11,468 nt of DNA from an uncultured Clostridia bacterium (GTDB lineage: Bacteria > Bacillota > Clostridia > TANB77 > CAG-508): the NCBI GenBank assembly GCA_948745425.1, contig CAPZDM010000053.1, positions 1 to 11,468 on the forward strand, read 5' to 3'. A program made the position numbers and the translations under genes. Numbering within the stretch: the stretch's first letter is position 1; each line of letters begins with the position of its first letter. Below are positions 1-7,104 of the stretch, piece by piece. The notes under the pieces are model-generated. The model saw nothing but the letters and a program-made list of their open reading frames with translations, did not search any database and was not told the DNA's origin.

Positions 1-1
1 T

Positions 2-58
2 TTATTTTAACATGTCCTTATCTTTTTTGTCTAATTTAGTATAACCTATCCACTTTAT
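2..58 (-). CDS. possible C-terminal tail of a minus-strand gene (partial)
   Basis: Read on the minus strand this stretch gives an open frame ending in GYTKLDKKDKDMLK and a TAA stop at 4-2. The composition looks like an ordinary protein C-terminus, and all three plus-strand frames contain stops here. Any upstream part would have to lie beyond the junction near position 58, where a plus-strand coding frame takes over. No family is recognised. The stretch is very short and could be chance; it matters mainly as a hint of a rearrangement boundary. Confidence 0.2.
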   Translation of the reverse strand: MKWIGYTKLDKKDKDMLK

Positions 59-146
59 AGATGTGGACGACATTATTAAAGGCTATTTTGAAAAGCAAAG
101 CAAAGAAGTAGAGAAAGCAAAGAAAAATCAAGAACAAGGGAGGTAG
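45..146 (+). pseudogene. 3' fragment of an unidentified gene, truncated at its left end
   Basis: An open frame bounded upstream by TAA at 42-44 ends at TAG 144-146 and encodes a Lys/Glu-rich tail (DVDDIIKGYFEKQSKEVEKA...). It has no ATG start and no ribosome binding site, so it is read as the end of a larger gene cut off near position 58. The end of this frame overlaps the ribosome binding site of the next gene, as expected for the preceding member of the conjugation operon. I do not recognise the protein family from this fragment. The alternative is a chance open frame. Confidence 0.35.
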
Positions 147-154
147 AATAATCT

Positions 155-352
155 ATGAAAGACGATAGAGTTATAAAAGTAGACAAATACGAATTTAGAG
201 CATTAGTAAATATCATAAATGAAAAAAGAAATAATATGATAAAAGAAAATCGAGATGCCGAATTTATAACAGAAATACTAGAAAAAGTAATCGATTCCCC
301 AACAAAAAGAAAAAGTCTATTAAAACGAGAAAGGGAAACTTGTGCGAGATAA
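155..352 (+). CDS. small conserved conjugation-module protein, 65 aa
   Basis: A small charged protein with no membrane segment or signal peptide. Its start is fixed by AAGGGAGG at 136-143. Short proteins with a similar KxxKYEFRxLVNxxxEKR core commonly precede virD4 in Tn1549-type conjugative elements; no biochemical function is known to me. Residues 9-46 match both repeats of the protein at 9100-9387, sharing VDKY, an EKR/DKKR block and a C-terminal ITEILEKVI-like helix. The last 11 bases overlap the GTG start of virD4, suggesting translational coupling. There are no frame problems here. Confidence 0.75.
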   Translation: MKDDRVIKVDKYEFRALVNIINEKRNNMIKENRDAEFITEILEKVIDSPTKRKSLLKRERETCAR

Positions 353-2195
353 TAAGACCGAAAATGTAGTTTTATTTTGTTTAGGGGGAATTGTAGTTAT
401 ATGGTTAGCTTTACTAATAGCACCAAATATAAATGGTGGATTAGTAGAAATCATAAACACTTTGCCTAAAAAAATGGAAACACCATTTCAAATAGAATTT
501 TGCAAGGATAGTATTAGAACTATTCTTATTTTTTTGCTTGTTTATGGCTTAGGAATAGGAGTATATATATCAAGCAAAAGAAATTATAGGAGAGGCAAGG
601 AATACGGCTCTGCTATATGGGGAATAGCAAAGCAAATAAACAAAAAGTATATGCAATTTCCAAAGAGCAGGAACAAAATACTAACTCAAAATGTAATGCT
701 TGGACTAGATGCAAGAAAGCATAGACGAAATCTTAATGTATTAGTTGTAGGTGGAAGTCGGAGCAGGGAAAACAAGATTTTATGGAAAACCGAACGTAAT
801 GCAATGTAACAGTTCGTATGTAATACTTGACCCAAAAGGAGAGATACTTCGAGATACACGGAGCATTACTTGAAAAACAAGGATATAAAATAAAAGTTTT
901 AGACCTAGTCAATACAGAAAAAAGTCATTGTTATAACCCTTTTGTATATATTCGAGATGATAACGATATTCAAAAGTTAATTAGCAATGTATTTAAAAGT
1001 TCTACACCAAAAGGAAGTCAAAGCAACGATCCGTTTTGGGATATTTCTGCATCTATGCTTTTATCAGCAATATTCTATTATCTTCGCTATGAAGCTCCAG
1101 AGAACGAGCAGAACTTCCCAATGGCATCAGAAATGATGAGAGCAGGAAAGCCAAAAGAAGATGAGGAGGACTACGAAAGCCCATTAGATATATTGTTCAA
1201 AAGATTAGAAAATAGAAATCCAAATCACATAGCAGTAAAATACTATAAAGATTATCATAGTCGGAGCAGGAAAAACATTAAAGTCAATAATTGTTACACT
1301 TGCATCAAAACTAGAAAAATTTAATCTTGACACAATTGAGGGAATTACAAAAACAGATGAACTCGAACTAGACAAACTAGGAGAGGAAAAAATAGCGTTG
1401 TTTGCAATAATATCAGACAATAGTACAGACCTAAACTTTCTTGTCAGCATATTATATACACAGATTTTTCAAGTGCTATATCATAAAGCAGATTATGAAT
1501 ATGGAGGGGCATTGCCTGTACCAGTCCATTTTGTCATGGACGAGTTTGCAAATGTAGCATTGCCGAACGATTTTGAAAAGATACTTTCTACTATGCGTTC
1601 AAGAAATATATCTGTATCAATTATTATTCAAAATATGGCACAATTAAAAGCATTGTTTGAGAAGTCGTGGGAGTCTATTGTAGGAAACTGTGATGAATTT
1701 TTATATTTACGGAGGAAACGAGCAGTCAAGTTTTAAGTATGTATCAGAACTTCTACGGCAAAGAAACAATCGACACAAACACATATCGGAAAAAGCACAG
1801 GTCATAGTGGAAGTTACTCTACAAATTATCAAGCCACAGGTAGAGAACTACTAACACAAGACGAAGTTAGAATGCTAGATAATGACAAAGCGATTCTAAT
1901 GATTAGAGGAGAAAAGCCAATAATAGATAGAAAATACAACATTTTAAAGCATCCAAACGTAAAGTACACAACAGATGGACAGGCAAAGCCATATCAGCAT
2001 GGAAGTACAGACAAGGCAAATACAAGCATATATCAATTAAAAGAAAATGAAATTGATATACAGAAAATTAGAAATGCAAGAGAAGAAAAACAAAAAGTAA
2101 AAATTACAACAGAACTTCTATCAGAAGAAGATGTTGAAGATTATTTTTTAAGGGAGGAATATGAAAATGAGAGGAAAAAAGAAAATATTGAATAA
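342..2195 (+). CDS. virD4: VirD4/TraG-type conjugative coupling ATPase, with six in-frame CGG +1 shift sites
   Basis: The coupling protein brings the relaxase-DNA complex to the secretion channel at the membrane. Read with six single-base skips it gives 615 residues, normal for the Tn1549-type family. It has two N-terminal membrane segments (about 8-27 and 60-78), a P-loop GGSGAGKT at 137-144, the DPKGEILRDT motif, SHCYNPF, SNDPFWD, a Walker B-like VMDEFANVALP near 395, and a YLGGNEQS/YVSELLGKETIDT C-terminal block. The start is GTG at 342, behind AGAAAGGG. Extra C bases at 759, 859, 1262, 1710, 1756 and 1787 each stand directly before a conserved glycine codon. Read conventionally the first stop comes at 807-809, right after the P-loop. 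No other indel or stop is needed. The protein identity is certain; whether it is made depends on +1 decoding. Confidence 0.9.
759..759 (+). other. extra C before Gly140 of VirD4 (+1 site 1)
   Basis: The P-loop reads GGT GGA AGT C GGA GCA GGG AAA. Skipping C759 gives GGSGAGK; keeping it gives CGG and a stop at 807-809. The two glycine codons just upstream (750-755) carry no extra base. Confidence 0.9.
859..859 (+). other. extra C before Gly173 of VirD4 (+1 site 2)
   Basis: CGA GAT ACA C GGA GCA TTA CTT GAA. Skipping C859 gives the family motif LRDTGALLE; without the skip TGA follows within four codons. Confidence 0.88.
1262..1262 (+). other. extra C before Gly307 of VirD4 (+1 site 3)
   Basis: CAT AGT C GGA GCA GGA AAA ACA. 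Skipping C1262 gives YHSGAGKTLKSI, a motif conserved in this VirD4 family. The 12 bases around it (AGTCGGAGCAGG) are identical to site 1. Confidence 0.9.
1710..1710 (+). other. extra C before Gly456 of VirD4 (+1 site 4)
   Basis: TAT TTA C GGA GGA AAC GAG CAG. Skipping C1710 gives the conserved LYLGGNEQS; otherwise the frame ends at TAA within ten codons. Confidence 0.9.
1756..1756 (+). other. extra C before Gly471 of VirD4 (+1 site 5)
   Basis: CTT CTA C GGC AAA GAA ACA. Skipping C1756 gives SELLGKETIDTNTY, a conserved block. This is one of two sites where the glycine codon is GGC. Confidence 0.9.
1787..1787 (+). other. extra C before Gly481 of VirD4 (+1 site 6)
   Basis: ACA TAT C GGA AAA AGC ACA GGT. 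Skipping C1787 gives NTYGKSTGHSGSYSTNY, the family sequence, and the frame then runs open to the stop at 2195. Confidence 0.9.
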
Positions 2196-2505
2196 GAAAA
2201 ATTTTATTAAAAATGTGAATAAAATAACAGTAGTTGCAATGATAGGAATTGCAATAATAACACAAGGAGGAGTAGTTTTTGGAGCAGATGACCCATTATC
2301 AGTAATCAATAACCTATCTACTTTTATATTTAGTGTTATAAGAGCAATAGGAATGATACTTCTTGGATGGGGAATTGTTCAAATCGGTATGGCATTAAAG
2401 AGCCACGACCCAAGCCAACGTGCAAATCGGTTTTATGACACTTGCATGGAGGAGTAATTATCACGTTTGCAAAAGAAATTTTAGACTTAATAACACGGTG
2501 GATAG
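2161..2505 (+). CDS. VirB2/TrbC-like pilin (Maff2-like position), with three +1 sites
   Basis: A small membrane protein expected to be the major pilin or channel subunit. Read with three skips it is 113 residues. It has a basic N-terminus and a hydrophobic signal segment ending GGVVFGADD (about 22-44), then two hydrophobic helices (about 51-74 and 92-108) separated by KSHDPSQRANGFM, and ends LITGG. ATG 2161 follows AAGGGAGG with a four-base gap and overlaps the end of virD4 by 35 bases. The extra bases are C2428, T2447 and C2496. The third skip puts TAG at 2503-2505, just before a hairpin; without it the frame would run through the hairpin to 2546. The family assignment rests on size, topology and gene order between virD4 and the VirB6 gene. 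Confidence 0.75.
2428..2428 (+). other. extra C before Gly90 of the pilin (+1 site 7)
   Basis: GCA AAT C GGT TTT ATG ACA. Skipping C2428 gives RANGFMTLA, typical for this position in the family; the unskipped frame soon loses its hydrophobic character. Confidence 0.85.
2447..2447 (+). other. extra T before Gly96 of the pilin (+1 site 8, exceptional base)
   Basis: CTT GCA T GGA GGA GTA ATT. Skipping T2447 gives LAGGVIITFAKE. This is the only site with T instead of C, so the in-frame triplet is TGG, a codon read as Trp elsewhere in the window. Confidence 0.8.
2496..2496 (+). other. extra C before Gly112 of the pilin (+1 site 9)
   Basis: ATA ACA C GGT GGA TAG. Skipping C2496 ends the protein as LITGG just upstream of the hairpin at 2512-2534. 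Not skipping adds 14 residues read across the hairpin. This is the least certain site because both frames are short. Confidence 0.65.
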
Positions 2506-2511
2506 AAACAA

Positions 2512-2534
2512 TAGGCAAGTTTTATACTTGCCTA
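2512..2534 (+). promoter_or_regulatory. intergenic hairpin after the pilin gene
   Basis: A perfect 9-base stem (2512-2520 with 2526-2534) and a five-base loop lie between the predicted pilin stop at 2503-2505 and the ribosome binding site of the next gene. It is followed by a weak T stretch (CTATTTTAA), so it could be an attenuating terminator or an RNA-processing/stability element that lets pilin be made in excess of downstream proteins. The role is inferred from position only. Confidence 0.5.
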
Positions 2535-2561
2535 AAACTATTTTAAAGGGAGGCGAAAACA

Positions 2562-3401
2562 TTGTCAGATAACTGGGTTGTAGGAAATTTACAAAATGCA
2601 CTTGGAACTTGGAACGAAAAACTAAACGAAATATGGACACTTATCACACAGACTCCAGAAACATTTAAGGGTGGCTCAATATGGAATATTATAGTAAATA
2701 TAAATGGAGCAATACAAGCAATAGCCTTAGCTTTACTGGTATTGTTCTTTTTAATAGGAATAGTTAAGACATGTGCATCTTATGCAGAAATGAAAAAGCC
2801 AGAGCAAGTTGTAAAATTGTTCATAAGGTTTGTTTTGACAAAAACAGTTATAACGTATGGGCTTGAACTAATGCTAGCAATATTTAGGATAACACAGGGA
2901 GTAGTACAAACAATAATGCAGACAGTAGGTATTACTGGGCAGGCACAAACAGTGTTGCCACAAGAAATGATAACAGCAATAGAAAGCTGTCGGCTTTTTT
3001 GAGAGCATACCATTGTGGGCAGTAACTTTGATACGGAGGATTGCTTGTAACAGTATTATCATTTGTTATGATTTTGACTGTATATGGTAGGTTTTTCAAA
3101 ATATATTTATATACAGCACTTGCACCGATACCACTAAGCACATTTGCAGGAGAGCCAACATCACAAGTAGGAAAAAGTTTTTTGAAAGTCTTTTGTGCAG
3201 TATGCTTAGAGGGAGCAATAATAGTAATTGCTTGTATAATATTCTCACAATTTGCAAGTTCTCCACCAGTAGTGGACACAACAGCACAAGCAGTAAATCA
3301 AGTATGGACTTATGTAGGAGAATTAGTATTCAATATGTTAGTGCTAGTACGGAACAGTAAAAATGAGTGACAGAGTTGTAAGAGAAATGATGGGGTTATA
3401 G
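2562..3401 (+). CDS. VirB6/TrbL-like polytopic conjugation channel protein, with three +1 sites
   Basis: An inner-membrane channel component of the type IV secretion system. With three skips it is 278 residues, the usual size for this gene in Tn1549-type elements. It starts at TTG 2562 behind AAAGGGAGGC. Hydrophobic segments lie near 45-68, 88-112, 155-180, 190-204 and 215-235, and the conserved loop RFFKIYLYTALAPIPLSTFAGEP precedes the C-terminal VKMSDRVVREMMGL. Extra C bases are at 2991, 3034 and 3350, each before a glycine codon. Read conventionally it would stop at 3000-3002 after 146 residues. The reading restored by skipping is continuous and ends at TAG 3399-3401. Confidence 0.87.
2991..2991 (+). 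other. extra C before Gly144 of VirB6-like protein (+1 site 10)
   Basis: AGC TGT C GGC TTT TTT GAG. Skipping C2991 gives ESCGFFESIPLWAVTLI; keeping it gives TGA three codons later. Confidence 0.88.
3034..3034 (+). other. extra C before Gly158 of VirB6-like protein (+1 site 11)
   Basis: TTG ATA C GGA GGA TTG CTT. Skipping C3034 restores a membrane helix, TLIGGLLVTVLSFVMIL. Confidence 0.88.
3350..3350 (+). other. extra C before Gly263 of VirB6-like protein (+1 site 12)
   Basis: CTA GTA C GGA ACA GTA AAA ATG. Skipping C3350 gives the C-terminus VLVGTVKMSDRVVREMMGL, typical of the family. Confidence 0.88.
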
Positions 3402-3420
3402 GAGAGGAGTGTATAGCCAA

Positions 3421-3609
3421 ATGAGAGATAATAGAATAGAAAAAGCAGATTTTATTGACGATAAAGAAAAAATGAGAGATTTTGTCGAACTAAGTAAAAA
3501 CGAATTTTTAAATTCATATAGTTATTTAACAGAAGAAGAATATGACAATACAAAAGAAAAACTAGAAGAAAAGCGAAAAATTAGAAAAAATAGAGCAAAG
3601 GAGAGATAG
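3421..3609 (+). CDS. small charged protein between the VirB6-like and PrgI genes, 62 aa
   Basis: A Lys/Glu-rich cytoplasmic protein with a central motif FVELSKNEFLNSYSYLTEEEYD, predicted helical and ending in a basic tail (RKIRKNRAKER). ATG 3421 is preferred because GGAGAGGAG at 3401-3409 lies about 11 bases upstream; the in-frame GTG at 3409 overlaps that site. Small genes of this kind occupy the same slot in related conjugative elements, but the function is unknown to me. The reading frame is intact. Confidence 0.7.
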   Translation: MRDNRIEKADFIDDKEKMRDFVELSKNEFLNSYSYLTEEEYDNTKEKLEEKRKIRKNRAKER

Positions 3610-3615
3610 CATAGT

Positions 3616-4098
3616 ATGGAAATTAAGATAAACAAAGAAATACGAGATTATAAAGAATCGGTATTTTTTGGACTGTCAATGAGGCAGTTCATTTTTTCAT
3701 TATTAGCTTGTGGAGTAGCAGTCCTATTGTATTTTTTATTAAGAAATCATTTAGGACTTGAAACTTTATCTTGGATATGTATTTTAGGTGCTATTCCATT
3801 CGCAGTATTAGGATTTGTGAGATACAACGGAATGAACGCAGAGCAATTTATAATAGCTTGGATAAAATCAGAAATTTTGATGCCGAGAGTGTTGTTATTT
3901 AAGCCAGAAAATATGTACTATGAGGGATTAAAATCATTTTATAAAAGATTAGAAAGGGAGGAATTGAAAAATGAAACTATTAAGTCTAATAAAACAAAAA
4001 CAGGAAAAGGAAAAAAACAGAATTCCAAGAAGTGTACAGCAAGCAATACCGATAAAGAAGATATACGAAAATGGAATATTTCAAGTTGGGAGGAATAA
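3616..4098 (+). CDS. PrgI-family conjugation membrane protein
   Basis: PrgI proteins are small two-span membrane components found immediately before VirB4 in Gram-positive conjugation operons. This one starts EIKINKEIRDYKESVFFGLSMRQ, has hydrophobic helices near 23-43 and 52-70, and contains the conserved ILMPRVLLFKPENMYYEGL region at about 88-106. ATG 3616 follows GGAGAG. The C-terminus beyond residue 118 is a Lys/Thr/Asn-rich extension that overlaps the start of virB4 by 128 bases in another frame and is probably shaped by VirB4 coding needs rather than its own function. Several glycine codons occur but no extra bases. Confidence 0.85.
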   Translation: MEIKINKEIRDYKESVFFGLSMRQFIFSLLACGVAVLLYFLLRNHLGLETLSWICILGAIPFAVLGFVRYNGMNAEQFIIAWIKSEILMPRVLLFKPENMYYEGLKSFYKRLEREELKNETIKSNKTKTGKGKKQNSKKCTASNTDKEDIRKWNISSWEE

Positions 4099-6311
4099 AT
4101 ATTCAAAAACATACAAGTTTACAGACATAAATTATACAGTGGCAGGAAAAGAAGAACAAGAAAGGATGTTTTTAGGATATGGAAGTATATTAAATTTACT
4201 ACATTGTGGATCGTATCCTAAAATAACAATAATAAATAGAAGATTAAATAAAATAGATTTTGAAAACAAAATAAAACTACCAATAGGAAATGATAAGCTA
4301 ACAAAATATAGAAAGGAATTAAACGAAATGCTTGCCAAAAACTCCATAGAGGCACAAGGAATAATTCAAGAAAAACTATTGACTGTTGCAATAGATAAGA
4401 AAAATATTGACGAGGCAAATAATTATTTTAATAGAACAGGAACGGAAATAAGCAATAGCTTTGCAAAATTAGACTCAAAGCTAACAGAGTTAGACATAAG
4501 CGAAAGATTAAGAATATTTTATGATTTCTTCAGAGTAAAAGAGGAGGACTTGTATAATTTCAATATGAAAGCAAGTATGCAAAAAGGACATAGCTTTAAA
4601 GATTATATTTGCCCAGACAGTTTTGAATTTAAAGCCGATTATTTTCAAATGGGAAATAGATATGGCAGAGTATTATATTTAAAAGAATTTGCAAATTTTA
4701 TAAGGGATGACATTATATCAGAGCTAACAGAACTAAACAAAAATATGATGCTTAGTATTGATATGAAACCAGTTCCAATGGAGGAGGCAATAAAGCTTGC
4801 AGAGAATAGAAGAATGGGAGTAGAAACAAATATTGCAAGGTGGCAAAAAAGTCAAAATGAAAACAATAACTTTTCAGCAGAAATACCATACGAAATGCAA
4901 CGACAAAGAGAAGAAAGCAAGGAATTTTTAGACGACTTAGTAACTCGTGACCAAAAAATGTTTTTAGCAACAATAACAATAGTTCACACAGCAGATACAA
5001 AAGAAGAACTTGATAATGATACAGACAGTCTAACAGAAATAGCAGGAAAACATTTATGCCAGTTAGGAGTATTAAGGTATCAGCAATTAGACGGATTAAA
5101 TACGGCGATGCCTTATGGAATTAAGAAAATAAATGTTGAAAGAACACTAACAACAGAAAGCCTATCTGTTTTTATGCCTATGAAAGTACAAGAAATACAG
5201 GATACGCACGGAATTTACTATGGAAAAAATATAATTTCAAAAAATATGATATTGATAGATAGACACGAGTTACTAAATGGTAACTCTTTTATTTTGGGTG
5301 TAAGTGGTAGTGGAAAAAGTTTTGCAGCAAAACAAGAAATAACAGAAATAGCACTAAAAGATAAAGATGCAGACATTATCATAATTGACCCAGAGGCAGA
5401 ATATAAATCGCTTATAAAAAATTTAGGTGGCGAAGTAATCAAAATATCAGCTAACAGCAATAATCATATAAACGCATTAGATATAAACAAAAACTATGGA
5501 GAGGGAAAAGATCCAACAAAAGATAAATCGGAGTTCATATTATCACTATGCCAGCAAATAATGGGGAATAGTGCAACAATAGGAAGTCATAAGTCAATTA
5601 TTGATAGATGTGCTAAGATAGTATATTCAAATTATAAAGATAGAAATTATCAAGGAGCAGCACCAACCCTTGAAGAATTTAGAAAGATATTATTACAACA
5701 ACCACAAAAAGAGGCAAAAGATATTGCATTATCAATAGAACTATTTACAAAAGGAAGTTTAAATACATTTGCAAAACAAACAAATGTAGAAATAAATAAT
5801 CGAATAGTATGCTATGATATTATAGACTTAGGAGAACAGCTAATGCCAATACGGAATGCTTGTAATATTAGATAATATAATAAACAGAATATCAAAAAAC
5901 AGAAAAGAGGGAAAAACAACTTATATATTTATTGATGAGATATATCTGTTATTTAAGTATGAATATACATCGTTATTTATAAAGAAATTATGGAAAAGAA
6001 TTAGAAAATATGGAGGATGTGCAACAGGTATAACTCAAAATGTAGACGAAATATTAAGCAATAATGAGGCAAGGCAGATGCTATCAAATAGCGAACTTAT
6101 AATAATGTTAAATCAGTCGACAACAGATAGGGACAGGCTTGCAGAACTATTGCATATATCAGATATGGAACTTAATTTTATAACAAATTCAAGCACAGGA
6201 GAGGGACTTATAAAGGTTAGAAACTCAATAATACCATTTAAAAATGTATTCCCAAAAGATACGGAACTTTATAAGCTAATGACTACTAAACCTAGAGAAA
6301 ATTTTGAATAA
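3971..6311 (+). CDS. virB4: VirB4/TraE-family conjugation ATPase, with one +1 site
   Basis: The motor ATPase that powers assembly of the mating channel. With one skip it is 779 residues, matching the Tn1549-type family. It carries FLGYGSILNLL, ICPDSFEFK, the P-loop GVSGSGKS at 443-450, a Walker B-like DIIIIDPEAEY near 468-478, FIDEIYLLF near 650, and the C-terminal block TQNVDEI/NSELIIMLNQSTTDR/MTTKP. ATG 3971 follows AAAGGGAGG inside the 3' end of the PrgI gene. An extra C at 5852 stands before the glycine of MPIGMLVI; the conventional frame would stop at 5873-5875 and lose the last 150 or so residues, including the second acidic motif and the NQS block. More than 600 residues with many GGN codons precede the only site. 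Confidence 0.93.
5852..5852 (+). other. extra C before Gly628 of VirB4 (+1 site 13)
   Basis: CCA ATA C GGA ATG CTT GTA ATA. Skipping C5852 gives GEQLMPIGMLVILDNIINR, the expected family sequence; otherwise TAA follows at 5873-5875. Confidence 0.92.
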
Positions 6312-6327
6312 TGCAAGGAGGGAATAA

Positions 6328-7087
6328 ATGAGAAAAATTTTATTTATATTTCTTGTAATAATGCTAGTAGGAGTTATTCTTACTAGCACTTTTTTTATTT
6401 ATAGGGATAAAAAGGAAGATAAAGAACAAGAAGAAATATTTGATGAATTAGAAGTTATTGCAAATAATGAAGATAATACAAAAGAAGAAACAAAGGAAGA
6501 AAAAGAGGGAAAACAAGAAGAAACGATAAATATAGAAGAACTACACAAAATCAATAATGATATTGTAGGGTGGCTAAAAATAGATAATACAAATGTCAGC
6601 TATCCAGTAATGCAAACAAAAGATAGACCAAACTATTATTTAAACAAGAATTTTTACAAAAAATACTCTGCCTTAGGTACACCATATTTAGCAGAAAGTT
6701 GCAATATAAAGACAAGCGACAACTTAATTATCTATGGGCATCATATAAAACGGAAAAAGAGTTTTTGGAGAGTTAGAGAATTATAAAAAAGAAGAATACT
6801 ACAAAAGGCATAAGATTATAAAATTTTATACCATAAATGCAATAGAAGAATACGAGATAATATCAGTATTTAAAACAGTAGCATATAGCGATAAAGGTTT
6901 TAAATACTACAATTATTATAATTTAAAAGACGAAAAAGAGTTTAATACATTTGTAAATAAATGCAAAGACCTTAGTTTTTATAATACAGAAGAAAAAGCA
7001 ATATATGGCGACAAGTTTATAACATTAAGCACTTGTGAATATTCAAGAGCAGATGGAAGATTAGTTGTTGTTGCAAAAAAAATATAG
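6328..7087 (+). CDS. srtB: class B sortase, with one +1 site
   Basis: A membrane-anchored cysteine transpeptidase that attaches surface proteins to peptidoglycan. With one skip it is 252 residues, the normal length. It has an N-terminal anchor (about 4-24), an acidic Lys/Glu linker (30-66), then the sortase fold: VGWLKIDNTNVSYPVMQ, NYYLNKNF, catalytic His138 in IIYGHHIK, Cys236 in TLSTCEYS and Arg244 in ADGR. ATG 6328 follows GGAGGG. An extra C at 6751 stands before Gly142, shortly after the catalytic His; the conventional frame would stop at 6786 and lose Cys236 and Arg244. The Tn1549-type context suggests that it anchors surface or pilus proteins of the element; no LPXTG-like substrate is encoded in the window. 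Confidence 0.9.
6751..6751 (+). other. extra C before Gly142 of the sortase (+1 site 14)
   Basis: CAT CAT ATA AAA C GGA AAA AGA GTT TTT GGA GAG. Skipping C6751 gives YGHHIKGKRVFGELENYK, the same spacing from His to the FG(S/E)L motif as in class B sortases. Confidence 0.85.
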
Positions 7088-7104
7088 AGTAGGAGGGAGG
7101 CATA

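Noticed and set aside
827..1324. Independent gene in the middle of virD4, with the further pieces at 1398-1736 and 1872-2195
   Set aside because: These are in-order segments of one VirD4 protein separated only by +1 sites; they lack ribosome binding sites.
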